DNA of 64,000 bases from JAOUEA01 sp963825685. Lineage in GTDB: Bacteria > Actinomycetota > UBA4738 > HRBIN12. Each line of letters opens with the position of its first letter. The stretch's first letter is position 1. The translations under genes and the position numbers were made by a program. Shown here one piece after another: positions 9,077-17,913 of the stretch. The stretch spans positions 186,001 through 250,000 of the forward strand of contig CAWGUD010000016.1 of assembly GCA_963825685.1 (NCBI GenBank). Reading direction: 5' to 3'. The notes beneath the pieces are model-generated. The model had not been told where the DNA came from and ran no database searches. It saw only the letters and a list, made by a program, of their open reading frames with translations.

Positions 9077-10438
9077 GTGGGCGAGTACGTGCGGCGCCTG
9101 ATGGCCGACGTCACGGCCAGGAACGCGAACGAACCTGAGTTCCTGCAGGCCGTCCAGGAAGCGGCCGGTTCGATCGAGCTCTGCGTCGATCGCTTCCCCG
9201 TCTATCGCGACGCAAGGGTGCTGGAGCGATTCGTGGAGCCCGAGCGCGTGATCACGTTCCGCGTCTCGTGGGTCGACGACCGCGGCCAGGTGCAGGTGAA
9301 CCGTGGCTACCGGGTGGAGATGTCGAGCGCGATCGGTCCGTACAAGGGCGGCCTTCGATTCCACCCGACCGTGTACCTGGGCATGTTGAAGTTCCTCGCG
9401 TTCGAGCAGGTCTTCAAGAACGCGCTCACGACGCTGCCTCTGGGTGCGGGCAAGGGCGGCGCCGACTTCGATCCCAAGGGCAAGAGCGAGCAGGAGGTGA
9501 TGCGGTTCTGTCAGGCGTTCATGACCGGGCTCTATCGCCACATCGGGCCGAACACCGACGTGCCCGCGGGTGACATCGGTGTCGGCGGCCGCGAGATCGG
9601 CTACCTGTTCGGCCAGTACAAGCGCATCACGAACGAGTTCACCGGTGCGATCACCGGCAAGGGGCTCGAGACCGGTGGCTCGCTGATCAGACCGGAGGCG
9701 ACCGGCTACGGCGCCGTCTACTTCGCCCAGGAGATGCTCGGGACCCGCGACGACTCGCTCGAGGGCAAGACCTGCCTCGTGAGCGGCTCGGGCAACGTCG
9801 CCCAGTACACGGTGGAGAAGCTGATCCACCTGGGGGCGAAGCCGGTGACGCTGTCGGACTCGGGTGGCTTCGTCCACGACCCGGACGGCATCGACGCCGA
9901 GAAGCTTGCCTGGGTCATGGATCTCAAGAACGAGCGCCGCGGCCGCATCATGACCTACGCGGAGCGGTTCCCGACCGCGACGTTCACGCCCGCCGATCCG
10001 TCGGACGACCACAACGCGCTCTGGGAGGTTCCTGCCGACTGCGCGTTCCCCAGCGCGACCCAGAACGAGATCAACGGCAAGGATGCGGCGAACCTGATCT
10101 CGAACGGGGTGTTCCTGGTGAGCGAGGGAGCGAACATGCCCACCGAGCCCGAGGGCATCGACCAGTTCGTGACGGCGGGGGTGCTCTACGGACCCGGGAA
10201 GGCGGCGAACGCGGGCGGGGTCGCGGTCAGCGGCCTCGAGATGTCGCAGAACGCGATGCGCCTGTCCTGGACCCGTGAAGGCGTCGACCAGCGATTGCGC
10301 GAGATCATGCGGCGCATCCACGAGCAGTGCCGTGACACCGCCGACGAGTACGGGGAGCCCGGCAACTACGTGCACGGGGCGAACATCGCCGGGTTCCGCC
10401 GCGTCGCCGACGCGATGCTCGCCCAGGGCGTGATCTAG
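9077..10438 (+). CDS. gdhA: NADP-specific glutamate dehydrogenase
   Basis: Hexameric enzyme of the EC 1.4.1.4 type, reducing 2-oxoglutarate plus ammonia to glutamate with NADPH. The 453-aa length is typical. Motifs in order: GPYKGGLRFHPTV, catalytic Lys region PLGAGKGGADFDPKGKS, PAGDIGVGGREIGYLFGQYK, RPEATGYGAVYF, dinucleotide-binding GSGNVAQY and C-terminal NAGGVAVSGLEMSQN. The GTG start at 9077 is preceded by GAGGAA at about 9068; downstream in-frame ATGs would cut the N-terminal helix. It stands alone between the SDR gene and a zinc-ribbon gene. It provides ammonium assimilation at high nitrogen. Confidence 0.96.
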   Translation: MGEYVRRLMADVTARNANEPEFLQAVQEAAGSIELCVDRFPVYRDARVLERFVEPERVITFRVSWVDDRGQVQVNRGYRVEMSSAIGPYKGGLRFHPTVYLGMLKFLAFEQVFKNALTTLPLGAGKGGADFDPKGKSEQEVMRFCQAFMTGLYRHIGPNTDVPAGDIGVGGREIGYLFGQYKRITNEFTGAITGKGLETGGSLIRPEATGYGAVYFAQEMLGTRDDSLEGKTCLVSGSGNVAQYTVEKLIHLGAKPVTLSDSGGFVHDPDGIDAEKLAWVMDLKNERRGRIMTYAERFPTATFTPADPSDDHNALWEVPADCAFPSATQNEINGKDAANLISNGVFLVSEGANMPTEPEGIDQFVTAGVLYGPGKAANAGGVAVSGLEMSQNAMRLSWTREGVDQRLREIMRRIHEQCRDTADEYGEPGNYVHGANIAGFRRVADAMLAQGVI

Positions 10439-10479
10439 CGGGCGGGGTGGGGTCCGCGACCCGCTGCTAGCGTGGGTTC

Positions 10480-10743
10480 ATGCCGGACTGGTTGCTCGTG
10501 GTGACCGCGATCCTGGTCGGTGCGCTGATCTGGCGCATCGGCATCGCGTCGTTGCGCGTGTTCTCGCCCGATCCCGACGAGGTGCCCGCGCCCGCCGAGG
10601 CCGAGGACGTCGAGGCGCTCGAGGTGTACTTCGTGTGCGGGGAGTGCGGTACCGAGCTCAAGGTGTCGCGGCTCGGTGAGATGCAGGTTCCCCGTCACTG
10701 CGGGGAGAAGATGCAGGTCGAGCGACGGCCTGCGGGCATCTGA
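10480..10743 (+). CDS. Membrane-anchored zinc-ribbon protein (87 aa)
   Basis: One N-terminal membrane helix (residues 3-20, LLVVTAILVGALIW) followed by an acidic linker and a C-terminal zinc-ribbon-like module: CGECGTELKV, then PRHCGEKM. The second pair has HC rather than CxxC, so a C2-HC site is possible. ATG at 10480 lies 41 bases after gdhA. Small proteins of this layout recur in actinobacteria without a known role. It ends just before the DnaA-box-like convergent gap. Confidence 0.75.
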   Translation: MPDWLLVVTAILVGALIWRIGIASLRVFSPDPDEVPAPAEAEDVEALEVYFVCGECGTELKVSRLGEMQVPRHCGEKMQVERRPAGI

Positions 10744-10870
10744 ACGGCGGCAGGTTTTCCACCGACGTTCCACCGCGCGCGGCACGTTCTCGAGGGGTTG
10801 TCCACCGGTCCTTCACCTGGTTCTCCACATGACGTGACGACGGAGGGAACGGTGGGTGGATCCGCAGGTG

Positions 10871-10903
10871 TCCGTCCACAGCGGTGGGAAACCTGTGGAC
10901 GGA
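10871..10903. repeat. 11-bp perfect inverted repeat
   Basis: TCCGTCCACAG at 10871-10881 pairs perfectly with CTGTGGACGGA at 10893-10903 around an 11-nt loop. It can act as a bidirectional terminator hairpin between the convergent genes, or as two head-to-head DnaA-type boxes. There is no T-run on either side. Confidence 0.6.
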
Positions 10904-10918
10904 TCACACGCGTGTGAT
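10903..10918. repeat. 16-bp perfect palindrome ATCACACGCGTGTGAT
   Basis: Perfect 16-bp palindrome immediately beside the 11-bp inverted repeat, sharing base 10903. It looks like a dimer-binding operator but sits downstream of both flanking genes. No binding protein can be named. Confidence 0.6.
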
Positions 10919-10931
10919 TCGGTGAGCGTCC

Positions 10932-11192
10932 TCAGTACCAGAAGCTGGTGCCGACGAAGCCGGCGCCGAGGATGCCGAGCCCGATCCAGAGCCAGACCGA
11001 CGAGGCGGTGCCGTCGGTGCCGGGGATCAGCCCCATGTAGTTGGCGACGATCACGATGACCCCCAGCGCCATCAGCGTGATCAGAAGCGGGCCGTACCAG
11101 CGCGGGCTCGACCGGTGGCGTTTCTTCGGCTGCTGTGGCGCGGCGCGGTAGCGCGGGGTCTTCTTCCTCTGGCGTCCCTTGGAAACCGGCAT
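10932..11192 (-). CDS. crgA: Cell division protein CrgA
   Basis: Small membrane protein that helps assemble the actinobacterial division and peptidoglycan machinery, interacting with FtsZ, FtsQ and penicillin-binding proteins in mycobacteria. The 86-aa sequence has the family layout: basic N-terminus (MPVSKGRQRKK), the signature SPRWYGPLLITLMALGV entering TM1, then NYMGLIPG and TM2 (VWLWIGLGILGAGF). ATG 11192 lies one base after the repaired stop of the penicillin-acylase gene, so it is probably the last gene of that operon. In mycobacteria crgA lies near oriC and pknB; here pknB is about 47 kb away. Confidence 0.93.
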   Translation of the reverse strand: MPVSKGRQRKKTPRYRAAPQQPKKRHRSSPRWYGPLLITLMALGVIVIVANYMGLIPGTDGTASSVWLWIGLGILGAGFVGTSFWY

Positions 11193-11193
11193 C

Positions 11194-13508
11194 TCAGCCC
11201 GAGATGGTACCCGGCACGAGGCGCAGCGAGGGCGACCGTCGCCGACTCGACCGCGGCCTCGCTGAAGGGCAGCGGGTGGGTCTGGCCGGCGAGCCACAGC
11301 GGCGCCTGGTCGTTCCAGTGCGGGCTCGCGGGATTCCCGCTGTTGCCGGCGGGCAGCACCCCGACGCTGCGGTCGAGGTCGGCCAGGTCGTAGACGGCCC
11401 GCCACGACGGGATCACCGCCGCCGGATACCCGTCGCGCGCGTCCACACCCGTCTGCAGCACGGTCTGGTCGTCACCGCCGACGCCCGCCTCGAGCGCCAC
11501 GAACAACGTCTCGAACCCCGGGATCGCGGCCAGCGGATGTGCGAGCGCGACCCGGTGCAGATCGCCCCAGCGCCAGGCGGCCCGGTCGTCGCCGAACACC
11601 GCCCGGAGCTCGGCGACGGCCGCGCCGAGCGCCTCGGCGAGCAGTTCCGGGTCGAGCTCACCGGCGCGGAGCATGCGGGGGAGCGCACCGCACTGGAACG
11701 GCTCACGCCACGCGAAGTAGCGGCGGAACAGCTCGTCGCCGAGCGTCGGTGAGAGCGCCAGGCGCGCGATGTGCGAGCACCAGACCTGGTAGATCGCGGC
11801 GGCATCCGACGTCGCGGTCAACGAACCGTCCCACGACGCCACGAGGCCGACCGCCCACGCCAGCTCGCCGTCGTCCACGGGTCCCAGCCGCTCGAGCAGC
11901 AGGCCGACGTTCTCGATCGCGGCGAGCGAGACGACGTCGGTCTGCAGCCCCGCCATCGTGGCGACGCCGTGATCGTCGCGGGCGGCCAGGACCTCCGCGA
12001 TGCGCCGAGCCCGGAGCGAGGGGTGGAAGTCGTGACCGATCAGGTGCGGGTAGTCCTCGTCGTGCATGCGATGGTTCGCCGTCACGAGGAACCCCCGCGC
12101 AGGATCAGCGCCCCACGGCAGCTCAGCGGGCGGTACGTGGCCGTTCCACCCGTACCCGTCGGTCCAGCCGAGTGCGGGCACGGTGCCGTCGCCCTTCGAG
12201 CGCATCGGGTAGCGGCCCGTGCACGCGTAGCCGATCGTGCCGTCCACGTCGGCGTACACGACGTTCTGGCCGGGGCAGGCGAGCCCCTCGAGCGCCGCGG
12301 CACGGAAGGTCTCGAACGATGCGGCCTGGGCGACGTCGAGCACGAGCGAGGGCCTGATGCCGTGCTCGAGGCCGACCCACGAGAGGGCATAGCTCGGTTC
12401 GTCGGGCAACGGCGCGTACTCGGGTCGCAGCGATCCGGAGACGAACGTGTCGAGCAGCGGTCCGTGGCGCGTCTCCAGGACCTCGAGCGAGACAGGGTGC
12501 TCCTCGCCGCGCACGACGATCTCCTCCTGATGCACGGTCAGGGGTTCCCACCCCCCGGCGTGTTCCGCGGCCGTGCGCTCGGGGTCCAGACGCTCGGCGA
12601 ACAGATCCTGCACGTCGCCGCTGACGTTCGTGACCCCCCAGGCGTGGTGATCGGTGCAGCCGAGCAGCACGCCGGGGGAGAACGGCAAGGACACGCCTCG
12701 CGCCCGGTATCCGGGCGCCGAGAGGTGGCATTCCATCCAGATGCCGGGCTGCATCGCGAGCAGGTGAGGATCGTTCGCGAGCAGGGGCGCGCCGGTCGAG
12801 GTTCGGCCTCCCGCCACCACCCAGGCGTTGGAGCCCTGTCCCTTCGCGCGTGGCGCCGCGTCGAACAGGGCGCCGGCGAGGGCGCCCGGCACGAGCTCGG
12901 GGGGATCGGTCGGCAGGGGCGGTAGCAGCCGGGCGACCACGTCGTCACCGCCCGCATCCCCGATCCACGCAGCGGAGCAGCTCCGTGTCCCAGTTCCCCG
13001 AGAGCCCCCATGCGAGCAGCACGAACGCCGACGCCCACACCGCCTCGTCGTCGGGGACCCACGGCGTCGTGTCGAGCAGCGTGTACTCGAGCGGTGCGGC
13101 GGGCATCGCGTCGACCCACGCCCGAACGCCCGCTCGGAACCGCGCGTGCATGGCCGTCGATCGATCGTCCCAGGCGGCCGCGATCCGAGCGCCGGCCCGG
13201 TGGAACCCGACGGTGCGCGCGAGCCGGTCCTCGTCGAGGGTGCGCTCGCCGAAGAGCTCGCTGAGCCGTCCGTTGGCCGCGCGAAGGGTGAGCTCGAGCT
13301 GGAACAGCCGTTCGCCGGCGGTCACGAGCCCGTGCGCGAACCAGAGATCGTCGAGCGATGCCGCCTCGATGTAGGGCACCCCCCAGGCGTCGCGGCGCAC
13401 GGTGACCGGTTCGATGAGGCCCTCGACGCGGACCTCGCCCTCGGTGGGGAACAGCGCCGAGGCCGCCATCGCGCGCAGGCCGGCCATCGGGTCGGGTGTG
13501 TCGCTCAC
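11194..13508 (-). CDS. Penicillin acylase family protein, frameshifted
   Basis: Ntn-hydrolase that cleaves amide bonds (penicillin G acylase, acyl-homoserine-lactone acylase and relatives). The alpha-subunit region has VTVRRDAWGVPYIEA and ERLFQLEL. The autoproteolytic nucleophile is the Ser of GSNAWVVAGG, which starts the beta chain; LLANDPHL and HGPLL follow. The frame breaks at about 12955-12964 (run of C) and again near 11222-11232. After the second repair the protein ends in LRLVPGTISG with TGA at 11194, one base before crgA. The GTG start overlaps the stop of the ABC exporter (GTGA). About 771 aa, normal. No signal peptide is evident, unlike periplasmic acylases. Substrate unknown. Confidence 0.88.
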
Positions 13509-15322
13509 GCCGGGTCGTCCCTGATGTTGCCGAGCCAGCTCTCGTAGAGGCCGGCGTAGACGCCGCCCATCGCGACGAGCTCGTCGTGGGTGCCCCGTTC
13601 GACGATCTCGCCCCTGTCGAAGACGAACACGCGGTCGGCGTGTTCGGCGGTGGAGAGCCGGTGCGCGATCGTCACGGTGGTGCGGCCGGCGGAGAGCCGC
13701 CTGAGCGCTTCCGTGATGCGCGCCTCGGTGGCCGGATCGACCGCGCTGGTCGCCTCGTCGAGGATCAGCAGGCCCGGGTCGGCGATCTGGGCCCGCACGA
13801 GGGCGATCAGCTGCCGCTCGCCCACCGAGAGCTGCTCGCCGCGCTCGCCGGCTCGCGTGTCCAACCCGTCCTGGAGCGCGCGCACCCACTCGCCGAGCCC
13901 CAGCTCTTCGAAGGCTGCGTCGACCTCGCGGTCGGTGGCCCCCTCGCGCCCGACCTTGACGTTCTCGCGCACCGACCAGTCGAAGAGGAAGCCGTCCTGC
14001 GGCACCATGCGGATCGCGACCCGGCGCGACGACGGGTCGATCTCGCGCAGGTCGGCGCCGCCCACCTCGATCGAACCGATCCGAGGGTCGGCGAGGCGGG
14101 TCAGCAGCTTCGCGAACGTCGTCTTGCCGCTCCCCGTCTCGCCCACGATCGCCACGTGGGCCCCGGCCGGGATCGCGACCTCGATGTCGCGCAGCACCGG
14201 CGGTCCGCCGCGGTAGCCGAACGTCAGGTCGTTGACCTCGACGTCCAGCGCGCCGTGGGTCGGCAGCCGAACCCCGTCGGTCGGCTCCTCGATCTCGATC
14301 GGCAGGTCGAGCACGGCGAGGATCTTCCGCCACCCCGCGATCGCGGTCTGGGTCTCGGAGTAGATCTCCGGGAGGTCCTCGAACACGCTGAGGAAGACGT
14401 CGCCCAGGAACAGGAACGCCGTGGCGGTGCCGAGGGTCAGGCCCCACTCCGGGCCGAACAGGGCGCCCACGGCGATCACGACCGCCAGGGTGAGCGCGTA
14501 GAACACGCTGGACATCGGCCACAGCGTCGCCGCACGCAGGTGCGCCTTCACCTCGGCGTCGTAGCGGCGCCCGATCGCGCCCGTGACCCGCGCGTGGATC
14601 GTGTCGTCCAGCCCGTAGGCGCGCACGACCGCCGCGCCCATCACGCTCTCGCTCACCTCGCTCAGCATCTCGCCGACGCGCGTGCGTGCGGCATCGAACG
14701 CCGCCGACAGACGAGCCTGCATCGAGCCCATGATCACCACGAGCGGCACCATCAGCAGCACCACGACGATCGAGAGCTGCCAGGAGTAGACGAGCATCAC
14801 GCCGAGCGCCGCGAACGCCTGCACGAACGAGATCAGCCACGCGATGCCGCCGTACTCCGTGAACTGCTGCAGGGAGTCGGCGTCGGCGGTCACACGGGCC
14901 ACGAAGACGCCACGCTTCTCCTCGCTCTGCTCCGCGATCGAGAGTCGGTGGATGTGCGCGAACGTGCGCACGCGCAGGTTCATCAGCGCCTCCTCCGAGG
15001 CGCGCACGAGCCGGCGCCCGGCGGTGCGCGCCGCCAGGAACGCCACGATCACCAGCAGGAACGCCAATGCGCAGATGCCGTAGACGAACCTCGGTTTGAA
15101 CTCGGGCGTGAAGCCGTGATCGAACACCTGCTGCACGAGGATCGGGGTGACGAGCGAGATCGCGGTGATGCCGAGGGAGACGACGAGCGTGAAGCCGAGG
15201 CCCTTGCGCAGCTCGGGGCTCTCGCGCACGCCGCGGCGGAGCACGGCGAACGAGCCCTTGAGCTCCTCGGGGACCGGCAGGTCGTCGTCCAGCCCACGCA
15301 GGCGCGTCAACTCGGCGCTCAT
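13505..15322 (-). CDS. ABC exporter half-transporter (subunit with catalytic Glu)
   Basis: Fused TMD-NBD of 605 aa. The six-helix type I exporter domain spans residues about 45-320 and the nucleotide-binding domain about 360-600. Walker A GETGSGKTT, Walker B LLILDEATSAVD with the catalytic Glu, and H-loop IAHRLST are intact, but the signature is LSVGERQ instead of LSGGQ. Starts at ATG 15322, overlapping the TGA of the partner half-transporter. Together they should form a heterodimeric exporter with one normal and one degenerate ATP site, as in TM287/288 or BmrCD. Substrate unknown; the acylase downstream suggests an amide compound. Confidence 0.92.
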   Translation of the reverse strand: MSAELTRLRGLDDDLPVPEELKGSFAVLRRGVRESPELRKGLGFTLVVSLGITAISLVTPILVQQVFDHGFTPEFKPRFVYGICALAFLLVIVAFLAARTAGRRLVRASEEALMNLRVRTFAHIHRLSIAEQSEEKRGVFVARVTADADSLQQFTEYGGIAWLISFVQAFAALGVMLVYSWQLSIVVVLLMVPLVVIMGSMQARLSAAFDAARTRVGEMLSEVSESVMGAAVVRAYGLDDTIHARVTGAIGRRYDAEVKAHLRAATLWPMSSVFYALTLAVVIAVGALFGPEWGLTLGTATAFLFLGDVFLSVFEDLPEIYSETQTAIAGWRKILAVLDLPIEIEEPTDGVRLPTHGALDVEVNDLTFGYRGGPPVLRDIEVAIPAGAHVAIVGETGSGKTTFAKLLTRLADPRIGSIEVGGADLREIDPSSRRVAIRMVPQDGFLFDWSVRENVKVGREGATDREVDAAFEELGLGEWVRALQDGLDTRAGERGEQLSVGERQLIALVRAQIADPGLLILDEATSAVDPATEARITEALRRLSAGRTTVTIAHRLSTAEHADRVFVFDRGEIVERGTHDELVAMGGVYAGLYESWLGNIRDDPA

Positions 15323-17103
15323 CGTTCACCTCGTTCGTACGCGCGGATGATCGCCGCATAGCCGGGCTGCGTCTCGAGCAGCTCGTCGTGGGAGCCGGTC
15401 GCCTCGACCCGCCCGCTCCGCAAGAAGATCACGCGGTCCGCGAGCCGGATCGTCGAGAGGCGATAGGCCACGACCACCAGCGTCGTCGACAACTCACGAC
15501 GGAGCGCCCCGAGGATCTCGGCTTCGATCGAGGGATCGACCGCGCTCGTCGCATCGTCGAGGATCAACAGCCGAGGCGTGCGCACCAATGCCCTCGCGAG
15601 CGCCACGCGCTGCCGTTCGCCGCCCGACAGGCTGAGGCCGCGCTCGCCGACCACCGTGTCGTAGCCGTCGGGCAGCGCCCGGATGAACCGGTCGCACGCC
15701 GCGATCACGGCCGCGTGCTCGACCTCGGCATCGCTCGCCCCCGAGTCCAGGGCGATGTTCGACCGCACGCTCTCCGCGAACAGGAAGCTCTCCTGGAACA
15801 CGACCGCGACCGCGCCGCGCAGCGACGCGACGTCGACCTGGCGCAGGTCCACTCCGCCGATCTCGACGTGTCCCTGGTCGGGGTCGACGAGGCGCACCAT
15901 CAGCTGGGTGAGCGTGCTCTTGCCGACGCCCGTCTGGCCGACGATCGCGACGGACTCACTGGGCGCGACCTCGAACGTCACCCCCTCGAGCACCGGGGAC
16001 TGCTGCTCGTACTCGAGTCGCAGGTCGTGCACGTGCAGGCCCAGCGGACCCTCGGGCAGCGGCGTGCCTTCCCTCACCGGGGTGACCGTCACCGGCTCCT
16101 GGAAGACCTCCTCGATGCGGTCGTACCCGACGACCGCGCGCGGGAGCTCGGCGAGGATCCAGCCGATGAACCGCATCGGCCACGCCAGCAGCTGGAAGAG
16201 CGCCACGAACCCGATCAGGTCGCCGAGCGTGATGTCGCCCGTGGACACGCGCCAGGACCCGACGGCGAGCAGCAGCACGATCGCGAGGGTCGGCAGGGCG
16301 TCGAGGGCGGCCTCGAACGTCGCCCGGATCGATCCCGAGCGCACACGCTCGTCACGGAGTTCCCGGGCCTTCTCGAGCAGCCGCTGGGTCTCGGCTCGCT
16401 CCCTGCCCAGCGTCTTCACGACGAGCGCGCCGTCGATGGACTCGTGCGCGACCGCGCTGACCTCGCCGATGCGCTCCTGCGCCAGGCGGGTCGGCTCCTC
16501 CATGCGCCGGGCGAAGATCTGGTTCATGATCGCGAGCGTCGGGAACACGAACAGGCCCACGAGCGCGAGCACCGGGTCGGTCGTCAGCAGCGCGATCAGG
16601 GCCAGACCCGTCAGCACGATCACCCCCATCGCGAACGGCACGGGCCAGAAGACGTCGACCGCCGCCTTCACGTCGGCCTCCATGTGGGCGAGCAGCTCGC
16701 CGGTGGGGGTCTCGCGGTGGTAGCGGAGCGAGAGCGAGCGGTAGCGCTCGGCCACCCTGGTGCGCAGGGTCGCCATCACGCGTTCGCCGGCCACGCCCGA
16801 GTAGTAGCGGCGCACCATGATGCCGAGCGCGCGCCCGATGCCGCCGAGCATCAGGCCGCCGACGGCGAGCCAGACCTTGGAGGTGTCGAGGTCCCCCTCG
16901 AACGCGGGCGTGAGCACCTCGTCGGTCGCACGCGCGAGCGCCTCCGTGAGCCAGAGCGAGGCGAAGGCGAACAGCACGGCGCCGGCGACCGCGGCCGCGA
17001 ACGGCTTGGGGTGCATGCGCACGTAGGACACGACCAGCCGCACGCCGCGGCGGAAGATCGCCCGGTCGACGGTGGGCGTCGATGTGGATGTCGCTACCTG
17101 CAT
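15319..17103 (-). CDS. ABC exporter half-transporter (subunit with degenerate Walker B)
   Basis: Fused TMD-NBD of 594 aa and partner of the downstream half-transporter. Walker A GQTGVGKST, signature LSGGERQ and Walker B LLILDDATSAVD: the catalytic Glu is Asp, and the H-loop His is replaced (VAYRLST instead of AHRLS). Its own Walker A/B plus the partner's LSVGE therefore make the non-hydrolysing site, while its intact signature completes the partner's active site. ATG 17103 has GAGGG about 10 bases upstream. It is the first gene of a four-gene operon: two exporter halves, acylase, crgA. Confidence 0.92.
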   Translation of the reverse strand: MQVATSTSTPTVDRAIFRRGVRLVVSYVRMHPKPFAAAVAGAVLFAFASLWLTEALARATDEVLTPAFEGDLDTSKVWLAVGGLMLGGIGRALGIMVRRYYSGVAGERVMATLRTRVAERYRSLSLRYHRETPTGELLAHMEADVKAAVDVFWPVPFAMGVIVLTGLALIALLTTDPVLALVGLFVFPTLAIMNQIFARRMEEPTRLAQERIGEVSAVAHESIDGALVVKTLGRERAETQRLLEKARELRDERVRSGSIRATFEAALDALPTLAIVLLLAVGSWRVSTGDITLGDLIGFVALFQLLAWPMRFIGWILAELPRAVVGYDRIEEVFQEPVTVTPVREGTPLPEGPLGLHVHDLRLEYEQQSPVLEGVTFEVAPSESVAIVGQTGVGKSTLTQLMVRLVDPDQGHVEIGGVDLRQVDVASLRGAVAVVFQESFLFAESVRSNIALDSGASDAEVEHAAVIAACDRFIRALPDGYDTVVGERGLSLSGGERQRVALARALVRTPRLLILDDATSAVDPSIEAEILGALRRELSTTLVVVAYRLSTIRLADRVIFLRSGRVEATGSHDELLETQPGYAAIIRAYERGER

Positions 17104-17240
17104 GGTGAACCCTCACGAGGACGGAGGCGGGCGCACAGCACGAACGCCAGCCCACGCATGGTACGAACCGCGCGAGCCGGCGCCCGTGGTACGAGGTCAG
17201 CGGCGACGAGCGCCGCGGCCTCAGATGGCTGGCTGGAAGG

Positions 17241-17819
17241 TCAGGCTGCCACGTTCACGAAGACCTGGCTCACGCCTGTGCACAGGAAGCCGTCGGATGC
17301 CTCGGGATTGTTGTCACCGTCGTCGACCCAGGCGCCGGTCACACCGATCACTCCGTAGTCACCTGGGGTCGCAGCGGCGAGTGCCTTCAGACCCACCTCG
17401 ACCATCACGTCCTTCTTGGTCTTGTCGCGATCGTTGACGGCCGACGGCGTCCGGAAGCCCTTCCAGGTCAACCCCGTGGCATCGGCGAGGTTGAATCCGT
17501 TGGACTGGCACTGGTCGCCGATGATGGTCTCGAGTCCCGGGGCCGTCGTCAGCGGGTACGGACCCCCGAAGGCGCCATTCGTTCCCCATGTCCCCTTGGT
17601 GATTCGGAGGTCTGTGTCGGCGACTCCGACGAGGAAGAACTGGTGGGCGGTGTCATCCCCTCCTGAGCGAGCCGGATGGATCTGGAACACAGCCTTCGTG
17701 CCCTTGCCACCTGCGGTGATCTGGTTCGACTTGATCCAGAAGCCTTGAAGCAGGAAGCACGAGCTCAGCATCAACGCCAGCGGGACCGCGATCAGTCCGA
17801 ACAGTGCCTTCTTCCTCAT
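17241..17819 (-). CDS. Predicted lipoprotein of unknown function (192 aa)
   Basis: Lipoprotein signal: basic start MRKKALFG, hydrophobic core, lipobox LSSC with Cys near residue 21. The mature part is Gly/Thr/Asp-rich with no catalytic motif I recognise. ATG 17819 is preceded by GGGGGAGGAC, a strong ribosome site; a longer frame upstream lacks one and would bury the signal. Segments such as DVMVEVGLKALAAATPGDYGVIGV suggest a beta-sandwich outer-surface domain, but this is a guess. It sits alone between two transporter operons. Confidence 0.7.
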   Translation of the reverse strand: MRKKALFGLIAVPLALMLSSCFLLQGFWIKSNQITAGGKGTKAVFQIHPARSGGDDTAHQFFLVGVADTDLRITKGTWGTNGAFGGPYPLTTAPGLETIIGDQCQSNGFNLADATGLTWKGFRTPSAVNDRDKTKKDVMVEVGLKALAAATPGDYGVIGVTGAWVDDGDNNPEASDGFLCTGVSQVFVNVAA

Positions 17820-17913
17820 GACGAAGTCCTCCCCCTCGTTGGTGCGAACGCGACGCTCGATGCTCGCACCCCCGAGGGGTCGACGCAAACACGCTGTTCG
17901 GACGCCCAGTCGC

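Larger units (their letters stand above)
10744..10931. other. Convergent gap with DnaA-box-like cluster
   Basis: No gene. The 188 bp carry seven TCCAC/GTGGA cores. The best are TTTTCCACC (10755), TTGTCCACC (10798, 8/9 to the Streptomyces-type box TTGTCCACA), TTCTCCACA (10821, 8/9 to TTATCCACA), CCGTCCACA (10872) and its reverse at 10894. From base composition I would expect about 0.4 such cores by chance. Both flanking genes end here, so promoters are not expected. It may be a DnaA-binding or origin region, or simply a bidirectional terminator region. No AT-rich unwinding element is visible and dnaA/dnaN are not in the window. Confidence 0.45.

Noticed and set aside
5324..10375. Very long minus-strand open frame of about 1,680 codons
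   Set aside because: Antisense to coxL, S9, SDR and gdhA, all with clear motifs. Its translation is Arg/His/Val-rich with no domains, as expected of an antisense frame in GC-rich DNA.
13496..15361. Long plus-strand frame opposite the ABC exporter
   Set aside because: Shadow of the exporter half; no recognisable domain and a biased Arg/Glu/His composition.
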